47,163 nucleotides of DNA from Anaerophilus nitritigenes (GCF_004138215.1 NZ_RYYS01000073.1:1-47163), one strand, 5' to 3'. Counted from the stretch's first letter, positions 31,786 to 43,000 are shown. The notes: generated by a model from the sequence alone, not told the origin. Translations and numbers: made by a program.

Positions 31786-31816
31786 AAAAGAGAAGTGATT
31801 CCTCACTTCTCTTTTT
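31786..31816 (+). terminator. Terminator of the rpsF-ssb-rpsR operon
   Basis: AAAAGAGAAGTGA and TCACTTCTCTTTT form a perfect 13-bp stem with a 4-base loop and a T run. Confidence 0.9.
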
Positions 31817-31849
31817 GCATTTTTAACATAGAAAATTTAAATTTAAGGT

Positions 31850-31879
31850 TTGAATTTTTTGTATAAATACGATTATAAT
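31850..31879 (+). promoter_or_regulatory. Candidate promoter of the MazG-like/gdpP operon
   Basis: TTGAAT, an 18-base spacer and TATAAT. A second possible start is the extended -10 TGATATAAT at 31926-31934, closer to the gene. Confidence 0.55.
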
Positions 31880-31959
31880 AGAGTATAAAAGATCAAGAGC
31901 CATATCTATACAATGAGATTGAATCTGATATAATATATATAAAGGGGGATGAAAAGTTT

Positions 31960-32289
31960 ATGATGCCACCAGAAAATATAGATATTACAAGAAACATAAA
32001 AACTATTGAATGGCTAAAAAGCGAGCTTTTAATGACTGTTGCGTCACTTTATGAGATATTGGTAAGGGGTATAAAGGGATCTCAGGATGCTTTAGTAGAT
32101 GTACTTGCAAATATTGTTTTTGTTACGTATATTCTCGGTAAAAGATTAGGAGTTTCTTATTCAAGAATAGATATGCGTATAGAAGATAAAATAAAATTAG
32201 GGATTTTGGAGAAACATAAGATAGAAGACTGGCATGGAGACTTATCCAGCTTAAAACAATATTTAGATAGAAATAGAAATAGAAGCTAG
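31960..32289 (+). CDS. MazG-like family protein
   Basis: A 109-residue all-helical protein of the MazG-like group found next to gdpP genes in Clostridia. The segment D-A-L-V-D-V-L-A-N-I-V-F-V-T-Y-I-L-G-K-R-L-G corresponds to the all-alpha nucleotide pyrophosphohydrolase fold, but the full set of acidic metal ligands is not obvious, so catalysis is uncertain. It precedes the DUF2232 gene by 12 bases. Confidence 0.82.
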   Translation: MMPPENIDITRNIKTIEWLKSELLMTVASLYEILVRGIKGSQDALVDVLANIVFVTYILGKRLGVSYSRIDMRIEDKIKLGILEKHKIEDWHGDLSSLKQYLDRNRNRS

Positions 32290-32301
32290 GAGTGATATTA
32301 T

Positions 32302-33255
32302 TTGAGTACGCAGAATAAGACGCGGGCTATGGTAGAGGTCTCTTTATTGATTGCTTTAATAAGTGTACTTACCATTATAGGAAATTATATTCCTGTGTTA
32401 ACTTTTATTACTTTTTTTCTTCCTACTCCTTTTATTATATTAGGAAAAAGACATGGAATGTACTACATAACGTGGGCGATTATTATTTGGGCAATGATTA
32501 CAATGAGCTTTATAGGACCCGTTCAAGCTATATTTTTAAGTATCCTTATGGGAGGAACTGCTATAATTATGGCATATCTTATGAAGAAAGATGCATCGGC
32601 AGGACAGATTATAGCAGGAGGAGCTTTGATTTATTTAATAGGTTTGGTTATGTCTATTCAACTATCATCGATAGTTATGGGTGTTGATGTAATTACTCAA
32701 ATAAATCAAATGTTAGAACAGTCTATGAATATGCAAATGAGTATGTATGAAACTCTTGGAATGGAAACTACACAAATTGATGAATTTAGGAAAATGATAG
32801 AATTAGGTATGCAAATGTTTATGATGATGATTCCAGGAATCATTATTATTTCATGTACTACACTTCCTCTTATGAATTATGCTCTTACTTGTAAAATTCT
32901 AAAAAAACTTGGATATGAGACAAAAGCTTTGCCACCTTTGAAGTATGTACGTCTTCCAAAGACTTTTGTAATGGGAACTTTTTTAATTATAGGCCTTACA
33001 ATGCTTACAAGATATTTTAATTTTGCTAATTATCAAAGTCTTGTAATCAATGTATTTTTAATTTTTTATATTGTTTATTTTGTACAAGGAATAGGAGTTA
33101 TGAGTTATTTTTTTGATGTTTTAAAGATAAGAAAACTTATGAAAATATTAATATATATGTTGATTTTACTTAGTGGAAAAGGGGTATTTATATTAGCAAC
33201 TCTAGGGTTTATGGATTGTTTTATGGATTTTAGAAAATTAAAAATACGTAACTAA
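32302..33255 (+). CDS. DUF2232 (YybS-like) membrane protein
   Basis: A 317-residue protein with eight or so membrane helices and an unusual Met-rich central loop (near residues 130-165). It matches YybS/DUF2232, which is always found upstream of gdpP and rplI in Firmicutes. The start is TTG with TAGGAGTG upstream. The function is unknown; a link to c-di-AMP or transport is inferred from position only. Confidence 0.88.
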   Translation: MSTQNKTRAMVEVSLLIALISVLTIIGNYIPVLTFITFFLPTPFIILGKRHGMYYITWAIIIWAMITMSFIGPVQAIFLSILMGGTAIIMAYLMKKDASAGQIIAGGALIYLIGLVMSIQLSSIVMGVDVITQINQMLEQSMNMQMSMYETLGMETTQIDEFRKMIELGMQMFMMMIPGIIIISCTTLPLMNYALTCKILKKLGYETKALPPLKYVRLPKTFVMGTFLIIGLTMLTRYFNFANYQSLVINVFLIFYIVYFVQGIGVMSYFFDVLKIRKLMKILIYMLILLSGKGVFILATLGFMDCFMDFRKLKIRN

Positions 33256-33275
33256 AAATTTTAGGAGTGCCGTAT

Positions 33276-35273
33276 ATGGGAAATAAAAGGTTTAGTAAGC
33301 TATTTATACCAGATACAAAAATCCATCTTGGGATTATGACTTTGTTAGTAATGATCATTGCTTATTACAATTTGCTCATAGGAAGTATAGGTATCTTGTT
33401 GCTTGTTTATTTTGTTTATTATAATTTTAAAACTCAATATAATAGAAAAGAAATGTGGACTAAATATATTGAGGATCTATCTTATAATATGGATTCTGTG
33501 ACAAAGTATGCAGTGCTGAATATGCCTATTCCATTAGTAGTTATTGAATTTGATGGAACGATCAGTTGGTATAATGCTAAATTTTCAGAAATGATTCATA
33601 CAAAAGATATTTTAGAAAAAAGTATAGAGGATTTAATTAGCTCTCTTCATATGAATCAAATTTTTGAACAAAAAGAGAATGCTATTATTGAAGTAGATAT
33701 TAATGAAAAACATTACAAAATATTATATGATATTGTAAAAACTTCTAAAGCATATGATGAAAGATATATGATCATGATGTATTTTATAGATCATACCAAT
33801 TTTGAAAATTTAAAGATAAAATATAATGATGAAAGACCTGTTGTGATACTTGTACAGATAGATAATTATGATGATGTATTAAAAGATACAGCAGAAGAAG
33901 ATAGACCTTTAGTGATTGCAGAGATGAATAAAAAAATTAGCATTTGGGGATCTAGGATGAATGCTATCGTAAAGCAACATCAAAAGGATCACTATATTAT
34001 GATTTTAGAACATCAATATTTAGATATGTTAGAAGCGAAAAAATTTACAATACTAGATGAAGTTAGAGAAATTCAAAGGGGAAATAAGATTCCTATTACA
34101 CTAAGCATAGGCGTTGGAGCTAGTGGAAAGACACTAAGTCAGACTTATGAATATGCAAAAGCTGCTATGGATTTATCATTAGGAAGAGGTGGAGATCAAG
34201 CAGTTGTAAAAAAAATAAGTACTCTCAATTTTTATGGAGGAAAAACGAAGGCTGTTGAAAAAAGCAATAAAGTAAAAGCAAGAGTTATTGCTCATGCTTT
34301 AAGACAACTTATAGATCAATCTAAATTCGTGATCATTATGGGACATAAATTTCCTGATATGGATAGTTTAGGTGCTGCTTTAGGAGTATATAGGGCAGCT
34401 TTAAATCGAGGGAAAGATGCTTATATTATTTTAGATAAAGTTAACGATGAAGTTAAAAACCTATGGGAGCATATCAAAGAAAAGGGAAAATATAATTTTA
34501 TTACTAGTGAAGAAGCTATAAGTAAAATGAGTGAAGAAGCTTTATTAGTTGTAGTAGACACTCATAGACCAAGCTTTACCCAGTGTCCAGAGCTTTTAAA
34601 TAAACGAGAGAGGATTGTTTTAATTGATCATCATAGAAGAGGATCAGAATTTATTGATCAAGCAGTACTTATTTATTTAGAACCATATGCATCATCTACT
34701 TGCGAATTGGTATCTGAGATACTACAATATATGGATGAAAAAATTCATATTGAAAAAATAGAGGCAGAAGCTTTATTAGCAGGAATTAGTGTGGATACAA
34801 AAAACTTCTCTTTTAAAACAGGAGTAAGAACTTTTGAAGCAGCTTCTTGGCTTAGAAGAGTAGGGGCAGATACAACAAATGTAAGACAGTTCTTTCAAGA
34901 TGATTTAAAAACTTTTGTTGCGATTGCTGATGTAGTAAAAAATGCAAAAGAAATAAGAAAAAATATGGCACTATCTATTTGTGCAAAGGAAATGGAAAAC
35001 ACCTCTTTGGTAGTGGCTCAAGCTGCTGATGAGTTATTAAATATAAGAGGGATTACAGCATCTTTTGTATTGGGTGTTCGTGAAAATGATGAAATCATTA
35101 TTAGTGGAAGATCCCTTGGAGATATCAATGTACAATTAATACTTGAAAAACTTGGAGGCGGAGGTCATTTAACAGTGGCAGGAACTCAGCTTACAGGAAT
35201 GACTGTAGAAGAAGCTACAGATAAGTTAGAACAATCTATTGATGAATATTTGGAGGAAGGGGAGCAATCATGA
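33276..35273 (+). CDS. gdpP: Cyclic-di-AMP phosphodiesterase GdpP
   Basis: A 665-residue membrane enzyme that hydrolyses c-di-AMP. Two N-terminal membrane helices are followed by a PAS-like domain (about 75-165), a degenerate GGDEF domain (about 170-300) and a DHH-DHHA1 phosphodiesterase. H357 in [10 protein letters not shown]451-H-H and the G-G-G-G-H motif ending at H631 are catalytic or substrate-binding. The ATG at 33276 follows TTAGGAG. Its end overlaps rplI by four bases, so the two are translationally coupled. Confidence 0.96.
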   Translation: MGNKRFSKLFIPDTKIHLGIMTLLVMIIAYYNLLIGSIGILLLVYFVYYNFKTQYNRKEMWTKYIEDLSYNMDSVTKYAVLNMPIPLVVIEFDGTISWYNAKFSEMIHTKDILEKSIEDLISSLHMNQIFEQKENAIIEVDINEKHYKILYDIVKTSKAYDERYMIMMYFIDHTNFENLKIKYNDERPVVILVQIDNYDDVLKDTAEEDRPLVIAEMNKKISIWGSRMNAIVKQHQKDHYIMILEHQYLDMLEAKKFTILDEVREIQRGNKIPITLSIGVGASGKTLSQTYEYAKAAMDLSLGRGGDQAVVKKISTLNFYGGKTKAVEKSNKVKARVIAHALRQLIDQSKFVIIMGHKFPDMDSLGAALGVYRAALNRGKDAYIILDKVNDEVKNLWEHIKEKGKYNFITSEEAISKMSEEALLVVVDTHRPSFTQCPELLNKRERIVLIDHHRRGSEFIDQAVLIYLEPYASSTCELVSEILQYMDEKIHIEKIEAEALLAGISVDTKNFSFKTGVRTFEAASWLRRVGADTTNVRQFFQDDLKTFVAIADVVKNAKEIRKNMALSICAKEMENTSLVVAQAADELLNIRGITASFVLGVRENDEIIISGRSLGDINVQLILEKLGGGGHLTVAGTQLTGMTVEEATDKLEQSIDEYLEEGEQS

Positions 35274-35716
35274 AAGTAATTTTATTAAAAGATGTAAAAG
35301 GATTAGGAAAAAAAGGTGATGTGGTTAATGCTAGTGATGGGCATGCAAGAAATTATCTTATGCCAAGAGGTATTGCAAAGGAAGCTACACAAGGAAATGT
35401 AAAAGTTTTAAATATGCAAAAGGCTCATGAGGAAAAGAAAAAACAAGAAGAACTAGATGATGCAAAAGCATTAGCAGAAAAAATTTCAAAATTAACAGTG
35501 CTCTTAACAGGAAAATCAGGTGATGGTGGAAAACTATTTGGATCAATTACTTCAAAAGATATTGCTGATGGATTACAAAAACAACATAAAATAAAAATAG
35601 ATAAAAGAAAAATCCAATTAGATCAACCTATTAAAGCGTTAGGAGCAATATTTGTAGAAGTGAAGGTATATCCTGAAGTAACAGCAAAAATGCGTGTAGA
35701 AGTAAAAGAAGCATAA
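35270..35716 (+). CDS. rplI: Ribosomal protein L9
   Basis: A 148-residue L9 protein with the N-terminal rRNA-binding domain ([18 protein letters not shown]), a central helix and the C-terminal domain. It is of normal length and follows gdpP, as in Bacillus. Confidence 0.98.
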   Translation: MKVILLKDVKGLGKKGDVVNASDGHARNYLMPRGIAKEATQGNVKVLNMQKAHEEKKKQEELDDAKALAEKISKLTVLLTGKSGDGGKLFGSITSKDIADGLQKQHKIKIDKRKIQLDQPIKALGAIFVEVKVYPEVTAKMRVEVKEA

Positions 35717-35720
35717 ATAA

Positions 35721-35746
35721 AAGGCCAGCAGGATTGCTGGCTTTTT
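35721..35746 (+). terminator. Terminator after rplI
   Basis: GCCAGCA and TGCTGGC form a 7-bp stem flanked by A and T runs. The next gene, dnaB, starts only 17 bases later, so readthrough is likely to supply it. Confidence 0.75.
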
Positions 35747-35762
35747 AGGTAGGAGGAGTAAT

Positions 35763-37094
35763 ATGGAATATTTGGGTAAAATCCCACCTCATAATATCGA
35801 TGCAGAACAATCTGTATTAGGATCTATGATTTTAGATCGAGATGCAATTATAGAGACATCAGAAATTATTAAAGAAGAGGATTTTTATAAACAAGCACAT
35901 AAAGAAATTTTTGATGCTATTTTGTCATTATACAATAGAGATGAACCAGTAGATTTGGTTACGTTATCAGAGGAATTAACACAAAGACAAACGCTAGAGG
36001 CTATTGGAGGAATTACTTATCTAACAAGTTTATCCTCTGCTGTTCCTACGACTACCAATGTAAAATACTATGCTAAAATTGTAGAGGAAAAGTCAATTCT
36101 TAGAAAACTTATAAAAGCTTCTTCGGAAATTATTGAAAAAGGGTATCAAGGAGAAGAAGAAGTTACTTCTATTTTAGATTTAGCAGAAAAAAGCATATTT
36201 GATATTTCTCAAAACAAATCTAGAGAAGGATTTGCTCCTATCAAAGAAGTACTTTTAGAAAGCTTTGATAAAATTGAAGAGCTTTATCAAAATAAGGGAG
36301 GAATAACAGGGCTTACAACAGGATTTGCAGATATAGATAGAAAAACAAGTGGACTCCAAAGATCAGATCTTATTTTGGTAGCAGCAAGACCGAGTATGGG
36401 AAAGACTGCTTTTTCATTAAATGTTGCACAAAATGCAGCTATAAAAGGGGATGCCTCTGTTGCTATATTTAGTCTTGAAATGTCAAAGGATCAGCTTGTA
36501 CAACGTATGCTTAGTGCAGAGTCTCATATAGAAATTCAAAAGATTAGAACAGGTACTTTGAATGAAGATGAATGGCCAAAACTTGCAAAAGCTATGGGAC
36601 CCTTGGCACAAGCTAAGATTTTTATTGATGATACTCCGGGTATTTCTGTAATGGAGATGAAAGCTAAGTGTAGAAGATTAAAAATAGAGCAAGGGTTAGA
36701 TATGGTTCTTATTGATTATTTGCAGCTTATGTCTGGAGATGGAAAAAACGAAAGTAGACAGCAAGAGATCTCTACCATTTCAAGATCACTAAAAGGACTA
36801 GCTCGTGAAATGGATTGCCCTGTAGTAGCCCTGTCACAGCTTTCAAGAGCTCCGGAGATGAGAGCAGATCATAGACCAATTCTTTCTGATTTAAGGGAAT
36901 CAGGAGCTATTGAGCAAGATGCAGATATTGTTATGTTTTTATATAGAGATGAATATTACCATCCAGATAGTGAGAAAAAAAATATAGGGGAAGTTATTAT
37001 TGCAAAGCAGCGTAATGGATCAACTGGAACAGTAGAGTTGGCTTGGCTTGGTCAATTTACTAAATTTGCGAATCTAGATAAATTTAGAGAATAA
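35763..37094 (+). CDS. dnaB: Replicative DNA helicase DnaB
   Basis: A 443-residue DnaB-type helicase (called DnaC in Bacillus subtilis). The N-terminal domain begins P-P-H-N-I-D-A-E-Q-S-V-L-G-S, and the RecA-like core has Walker A R-P-S-M-G-K-T with K214. Walker B (M-V-L-I-D-Y-L-Q-L-M) and the Q-x-S-R motif are also visible. No intein interrupts it. Confidence 0.98.
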   Translation: MEYLGKIPPHNIDAEQSVLGSMILDRDAIIETSEIIKEEDFYKQAHKEIFDAILSLYNRDEPVDLVTLSEELTQRQTLEAIGGITYLTSLSSAVPTTTNVKYYAKIVEEKSILRKLIKASSEIIEKGYQGEEEVTSILDLAEKSIFDISQNKSREGFAPIKEVLLESFDKIEELYQNKGGITGLTTGFADIDRKTSGLQRSDLILVAARPSMGKTAFSLNVAQNAAIKGDASVAIFSLEMSKDQLVQRMLSAESHIEIQKIRTGTLNEDEWPKLAKAMGPLAQAKIFIDDTPGISVMEMKAKCRRLKIEQGLDMVLIDYLQLMSGDGKNESRQQEISTISRSLKGLAREMDCPVVALSQLSRAPEMRADHRPILSDLRESGAIEQDADIVMFLYRDEYYHPDSEKKNIGEVIIAKQRNGSTGTVELAWLGQFTKFANLDKFRE

Positions 37095-37123
37095 AATATT
37101 GGGGAACAGAGGAGGAATATGAA

Positions 37124-37627
37124 ATGTCAATTAATAATTTGAATGAATTAGAAATATTAAAAATTGCCAAAGGTATTGAAGAAGCAGGGTATAATTTTTA
37201 TAAAAGTGCACAAGAAAAGTTTGAAGATGAAGAAATAAAAAATATGTTTAAGTATTTAGCATTAGAAGAATTAGAACATATGAATACTTTTGAAAATATT
37301 TATAATAAAGTAGCTGAAAAGTTAAAAAATGATGAGATCGAAGAATATAGATATGATGAAGTGACTACTGCTTATTTAAGAGCTATTAGTGAAACGGCAA
37401 TTTTTAATGTAAATGGTATTACATTAAACAAAATTGAGAATATATGTACTGTAAAAGAAGCTTTATACATTGGTCTTCAAGCTGAAAAGGATTCTATTTT
37501 ATTTTATGATGCGATTCTTAAAAATACAAAAATAGATTTGACTTGTAAAGTATTAGAAAGATTGATAAAAGAAGAAGTAAAGCATTTATATAAGTTTAAA
37601 ACTTTAATGGATGAAATGGATAGATAA
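37124..37627 (+). CDS. Ferritin-like/rubrerythrin-type diiron protein
   Basis: A 167-residue four-helix protein with two E-x-x-H-type motifs (E-E-L-E-H near residue 50 and E-E-V-K-H near residue 153) and further glutamates (E-E-A-G-Y near residue 19, Q-A-E-K-D-S near residue 120), matching the rubrerythrin domain without a rubredoxin domain. It probably scavenges peroxide or handles iron in the anaerobic cytoplasm. It follows dnaB by 29 bases. Confidence 0.85.
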   Translation: MSINNLNELEILKIAKGIEEAGYNFYKSAQEKFEDEEIKNMFKYLALEELEHMNTFENIYNKVAEKLKNDEIEEYRYDEVTTAYLRAISETAIFNVNGITLNKIENICTVKEALYIGLQAEKDSILFYDAILKNTKIDLTCKVLERLIKEEVKHLYKFKTLMDEMDR

Positions 37628-37695
37628 AGTCAAAAATTCTCAATAAGTGTTGTGGATTTTATGGATTATTAAAATTATATGTTGTTAACAGTAGG

Positions 37696-37718
37696 AGGCA
37701 CAAGGTATGTGCCTTTTG
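37696..37718 (+). terminator. Terminator after the ferritin-like gene
   Basis: GGCACA and TGTGCC form a short stem followed by TTTTGTTGTTT. Confidence 0.65.
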
Positions 37719-37813
37719 TTGTTTATGAAAGTATAAATTTTTTTTATAAAGCATAAAAATGATTATAAGATGGGGTATAATCATGACAATATATAGCTTT
37801 TGAGGTGAGGGAT

Positions 37814-38443
37814 ATGAGACGAAGGGGAGAGAAGGTTTGTATTAGAGATATGATTCGATCAGATGTGGACAAAATGCAGCATTGGGGAGAACATCATGAT
37901 CCGTTATTTTTTCATTATAATTTTCCGAAGTTAAACCAAAGACAAAGAGATAGATGGTATAAAGAAAAAAACCAGAAATTTATGAAAAGAAGTTTTACCA
38001 TAGAAGATCTAGAAGGAAAAGTAGTGGGATATTTTTCGATAAGAGATATAAAATGGATTCGAAAAAGAAGTGAATTAGGAATTGTTCTAGATCCAGATCG
38101 TATAAATTGTGGATATGGAACAGAAGCTATTCTTTTATTTTTAGATTATTATTTTAAAGTTTTAAATATGAAAAGTATTGTGTTAAGAACTGCAAAATTT
38201 AATGAAAGAGCCATACAATGTTATCTACATTGTGGGTTTGAAAAGATAAAAGAAGAATTAGATGAATTTGAAGATCAATATTCAGAAATATTTTACAATC
38301 CACTTTATACACAGTTTCAAAAGTTATTCACATATAGAAACGGGAAAAAATTGAGTACTTATGTGTATATGAAGAATACAAAAGAGAGATTTTATCAAAA
38401 ATTCAAAGGTTTTTACACAGAATCTGTTATAGCTGTGGAATAA
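37814..38443 (+). CDS. GNAT family N-acetyltransferase (RimJ/RimL-like)
   Basis: A 209-residue protein with the GNAT fold. The segment V-G-Y-F-S-I-R-D-I, the L-G-I-V-L-D-P-D-R and the G-Y-G-T-E-A-I acetyl-CoA-binding loop are seen, plus the R-A-I-Q-C-Y-L-H-C-G-F-E-K helix. It belongs to the RimJ/RimL-like branch; the substrate is unknown. The end of the protein extends past the fold by about 40 residues. The ATG at 37814 follows GAGGTGAGG. Confidence 0.85.
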   Translation: MRRRGEKVCIRDMIRSDVDKMQHWGEHHDPLFFHYNFPKLNQRQRDRWYKEKNQKFMKRSFTIEDLEGKVVGYFSIRDIKWIRKRSELGIVLDPDRINCGYGTEAILLFLDYYFKVLNMKSIVLRTAKFNERAIQCYLHCGFEKIKEELDEFEDQYSEIFYNPLYTQFQKLFTYRNGKKLSTYVYMKNTKERFYQKFKGFYTESVIAVE

Positions 38444-38446
38444 TAT

Positions 38447-38463
38447 TGTGGATATGTGGATAA
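38447..38463 (-). other. Pair of DnaA-box-like sequences
   Basis: TGTGGATAT (38447-38455) and TGTGGATAA (38455-38463) lie directly in tandem. The second is the exact complement of the consensus DnaA box TTATCCACA. A TTATTCACA match lies about 120 bases upstream within the acetyltransferase gene. No AT-rich unwinding element or full cluster was recognised. Confidence 0.5.
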
Positions 38464-38482
38464 AATTCTATTGATAAAGATG

Positions 38483-38510
38483 TTTGATTTCATAAAAAAC
38501 ATGGTATAAT
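38483..38510 (+). promoter_or_regulatory. Candidate promoter of the DUF1858 gene
   Basis: TTTGAT, 16 bases, then TATAAT at 38505-38510. Confidence 0.5.
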
Positions 38511-38551
38511 GATTAATGAATTGATATAAAATACCAAAAGGAGGATTTAAA

Positions 38552-38761
38552 ATGGCAAAAATAACAAAAGATATGATTATTATGGATGTATTACAAATGG
38601 ATAGAGAAACAGCACCAATCTTTATGAAACATGGACTTCATTGCCTAGGATGCCCTGCATCTTCTATGGAAAGTATTGAAGAGGCAGCAGCAGTACATGG
38701 CTTAAAATTAGAAGATCTAATGAAAGATTTAAATGATTATTTTGAGAAAAATGAAAAATAA
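38552..38761 (+). CDS. DUF1858 domain protein
   Basis: A 69-residue protein with the DUF1858 pattern (I-M-D-V-L-Q-M-D-R-E-T-A-P-I-F-M-K-H-G-L-H-C-L-G-C-P). The C-x-x-C-P motif may bind a metal or cofactor; members occur as hybrid-cluster-associated small proteins. It stands alone with a terminator behind it. Confidence 0.88.
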   Translation: MAKITKDMIIMDVLQMDRETAPIFMKHGLHCLGCPASSMESIEEAAAVHGLKLEDLMKDLNDYFEKNEK

Positions 38762-38768
38762 ATCTCTA

Positions 38769-38794
38769 AGTGCCTAAATAGTTAGGCACTTTTG
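38769..38794 (+). terminator. Terminator after the DUF1858 gene
   Basis: AAGTGCCTAA and TTAGGCACTT form a perfect 10-bp stem with a 4-base loop followed by T. Confidence 0.85.
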
Positions 38795-38887
38795 TATTTT
38801 ATATAAGAAATCTCCTCATAATATAGATAGTAGCATGCATTTAATTCGAATAAAAATAATAAAATAAATGATAATATTCGTGTTTTG

Positions 38888-38916
38888 TTGACTTGATAAT
38901 GTTGTTTTAATACTAT
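38888..38916 (+). promoter_or_regulatory. Promoter of purA
   Basis: TTGACT, a 17-base spacer and TACTAT, about 65 bases before the start codon. No purine riboswitch or clear PurR box was found. Confidence 0.7.
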
Positions 38917-38962
38917 AAAATATATATGTTCGTAAAATGAATTGAATGATTTAAATATATGA

Positions 38963-40267
<1,305 letters not shown>

Positions 40268-40274
40268 AAAATGG

Positions 40275-40301
40275 ACAGTGGCGAGAGGCCACTGTTTTTT
40301 T
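40275..40301 (+). terminator. Terminator of purA
   Basis: ACAGTGGC and GCCACTGT form an 8-bp stem with a 5-base loop and seven T. A diverged relative of this 26-base hairpin lies at 40518-40543, beyond the palindromic repeat. Confidence 0.88.
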
Positions 40302-40314
40302 ACTATGAGAATTT

Positions 40315-40496
40315 TTTTAGACAAAGACATAAAAAACGTCACTGATTTTCAAATTTGGAAAATATATAGAAACAGTCGAAAATAGCATTACAAACTCGCT
40401 TTGCTCAAACAGTGTAATGCTACTCATTTTCTCCTTTTTTCTATATTTTCACAAATTCTCAATAATTGTTCCTAATTTTTTATGTCTTTGCTAAAA
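40315..40496. repeat. Long palindromic repeat, copy 3
   Basis: The third copy of the roughly 180-bp palindrome. The ends are TTTTAG and CTAAAA, the outer arms carry CAAAGACATAAAAAA and its near-perfect complement, and the inner stem is TAGCATTACA (40383-40392) with TGTAATGCTA (40413-40422). The 20-base loop is the same as in copy 2 except for one base. It lies between the purA terminator and a second similar hairpin. Confidence 0.9.
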
Positions 40497-40787
40497 TACA
40501 AATGATCAATAGTTTAGACGGTGGTAGTTTACCACTGTTTTTGTATTAAAAAAAGTAATAAGATAAAGAAGAAGCAACAAAGTCTAAATTTTAAAATTGA
40601 TGTAGAAGTAAAATGTTTAATGTGAAAGAAATATTATGCTGAATTTAACACTAATTTGTATTATTTTTACATAAAAAGAAAAATAAAGGAGTTTTAATTT
40701 GTATATAGAAATAAAGTAAATGATATAACAATTCATATATTTAGAGCTTAAAATTAAAGGCTATATTTTGAGAAAAGGAGAAGAAAC
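40497..40787. other. AT-rich intergenic region after copy 3
   Basis: A terminator-like hairpin lies at 40518-40543. The rest is AT-rich with no gene or recognised regulatory motif. A strong AAAAGGAG lies at the end for the next gene. Confidence 0.5.
40518..40543 (+). terminator. Terminator-like hairpin right of palindromic repeat copy 3
   Basis: ACGGTGG and CCACTGT pair with one G-U, followed by five T. The outer bases match the purA terminator while the loop differs, as expected for an old duplication with stem pairing retained. Confidence 0.7.
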
Positions 40788-41153
40788 ATGGATTTCTATG
40801 TGAATGGACAATATAGTGCATTTGAAGAACTGATGCATTACTATCATTGGAGTTTTTATGCATATTATTTTTTAGTGTTAATAGTATTTGTAAACTGTAT
40901 TAAAGCAATCGTAAGTTTTAGAGCTATTAAAAAATGCAAAGCATCAAATATAAGTTTAAGCTATATGGATTTAATTGTAAGTATATTAGCGGGTATAGGA
41001 TTAATATATGGAATGATATTTCAAGGAGTACTTTCTGATATTTCATCTAAACATTCAAAAATTTGGGGAGATAAAATGATTGTGTTATGTATCGTTGCTT
41101 TTGTTTTATTTATAATTCAGTGGATTTTCATACTAAAAAATAAGAATAATTAA
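40788..41153 (+). CDS. Small membrane protein, unknown
   Basis: A 121-residue protein with three predicted membrane helices (about residues 25-45, 62-84, 98-117) and a short basic loop. It follows a good AAAAGGAG. I recognise no family. It is monocistronic and in a stretch of poorly conserved genes after purA. Confidence 0.65.
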   Translation: MDFYVNGQYSAFEELMHYYHWSFYAYYFLVLIVFVNCIKAIVSFRAIKKCKASNISLSYMDLIVSILAGIGLIYGMIFQGVLSDISSKHSKIWGDKMIVLCIVAFVLFIIQWIFILKNKNN

Positions 41154-41166
41154 ATTTAAATCATCG

Positions 41167-41216
41167 AAAGGACAGTCATAAAGTGTTAAAGATCTAACAC
41201 AGAAAAACTGTCTTTT
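41167..41216 (+). terminator. Two-part hairpin after the small membrane gene
   Basis: AAAGGACAGT pairs with ACTGTCTTTT on the outside, and GTGTTA with TAACAC on the inside, ending in TTTT. Confidence 0.7.
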
Positions 41217-41331
41217 AGTATTATATGAGATTTTTAGAAACTGGGTTACGTAAAAAAGGGAAAGTTATAAAAACTTCAAATGATTAGGTAAGTTTTAGTG
41301 AAAGTTTAAAAATATAAAGGGAGTGGGGATT

Positions 41332-42919
41332 ATGAGATTATCAAAAAGAAAATCTATAGTTTTGGGGATTGTTAGCGTATTTGTTATTTTGAGTATCGTA
41401 TTTATTTTAAAGAATCCACAGACTAAGGGTTTAGAGACAAAACTAAATCATTCTGAAAAAGTTGAGGATAGTAAAAAGGTGGAATATACACTAGATGGAC
41501 TTCCAGGAGATATTGTTCAATATATTGAATCTAATAGAATTACAAGTGATTTATCTACGGACGAAATGGAAAAAAAGTTTGAAAAATATTTGTACAAGGA
41601 TTATACCAGCTGGGAAGAGGGACTAGATAAGATTCCTAAGGATGATGAGAGTAAAGCTATGGAATCAGCACCTTTTTTTAGTCCAGGAAAAGTATTTACA
41701 TATGAAGAGGTAAAAGAAGATGTGAATTATCTTTTTACAAATCTTAAATATGGATATGCTGGGTATCAATATTTTGGAGGAGATGAAAAAATTTAATAAA
41801 GCAAAGAGTAAAATATTAGAAGAATTAAAAAAATCGAAAGATAAGTTTGGAAAGATATCATCAATAGATTTTCAAAAAATAATTATTAATAATTTAACGT
41901 TTATTAAGGATGGACATTTTGGAATAAATGCTTTGCAACCTCTTAGAAAGACTTATGCATTTATGAATAAGGAGGAAAGTATTCTTAAAAATAATAGTAT
42001 ATTTTATATAAAAGAAGGAAATGATCCAATAAATTATATAAAGCCTTCAATTGATGAGAAGGGAAAGATTATATATAAGATCGTATGTTTAAAAGAGAGT
42101 ACAAATAATTCATGTGATATAAATATAACTATCAAGGACAAAGAAGAAATTGAAAAGAAAATTAATCTTAAAAAAATTGCTTCATCACCATCTTTGTTAA
42201 AAAATAAAGCCTATTCATTTAAAGAAGTAGAAGGAATTCCTGTATTTAAGGTTTCTTCATTTGGAAAACATTTAAATTTAGAAAAACTCTCAGAAGATGG
42301 CTTAAAATATTCAGATAAAAATATTGCTATATTAGATTTAAGAGGAAATACAGGAGGACTTCATACACCGGGACTTAAATGGATTGGAAATTTTACAAAT
42401 AATAATATGAATAATGTGTCTATGTTAAAGCATATTAACGCATCCCTTATTAATGAAGTTGCTAAAAAGAGAGTGTTAAAAATGGCAGTAGATGTAGATA
42501 AAAATAAAATTGAAGAAGCAGTATTTGAAGTAGACAATAATTTAAGAAAGAAATTTGATATTATGGGATGGTGTAAAATAAGTATTCCTGAATTTGAAAA
42601 ATTTAAAAATGATAAGGTTATTATTGTTTTGTTTGATAAAGATACTATATCAGCAGGAGAGGCTATGATTAGTCATTTAAATTATATGGAGAATGTTATT
42701 TTTATTGGAACAAATTCTTATGGAGCATTAAATGTAACATCTCCAGCAGGGAACATTCTTCCAAATACTAAAACAAGAGTATTTGCTGGACTTGAGCTTG
42801 ATATTGAACCAGATTTTGTTTGGAGAGATGGAATAGGATATTTTCCTGATTTTTGGGTTGAACCTGAAGATGCTTTAGATCGAATAATTAAGTTTGTAAA
42901 CAATTATATAAAACATTGA
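41332..42919 (+). pseudogene. S41 family peptidase, frameshifted
   Basis: A secreted or anchored S41 (tail-specific-like) peptidase split by one base. The first part (41332-41796) has a signal anchor (about residues 8-25) and the N-terminal lobe, ending G-G-D-E-K-I-stop. The second part continues as F-N-K-A-K in the +1 frame. Removing one A from the A6 run near 41788-41793 joins them into about 528 residues. The putative nucleophile is the Ser of T-I-S-A-G-E; the position of the usual catalytic Lys, 25 residues later, is Ala. It may be a true pseudogene, a phase-variable run or a sequencing error. Confidence 0.8.
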
Positions 42920-42968
42920 ATAAGTATATAAGTGAAGGCTTTGAACAATTGAATTTAAAATAGTAAAT

Positions 42969-43000
42969 AAACCCCCAAAGGAATTGTTCCTTTAGGGTTT
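42969..43000 (+). terminator. Terminator after the S41 gene
   Basis: AAACCC and CCAAAGGAA pair with TTCCTTT and GGGTTT around a small bulge and a 3-base loop. The T tract is short and the next ribosome binding site follows at once. Confidence 0.6.

Noticed and set aside
38845-38880. CGAA and TTCG elements upstream of purA resembling a PurR box pair
   Set aside because: The spacing between the elements (26 bases) does not fit the known PurR box arrangement.
41780-41800. Programmed -1 frameshifting in the S41 peptidase gene at the A6 run
   Set aside because: The downstream part lies in the +1 frame; a -1 slip at the A run does not reach it. A one-base insertion explains it better.
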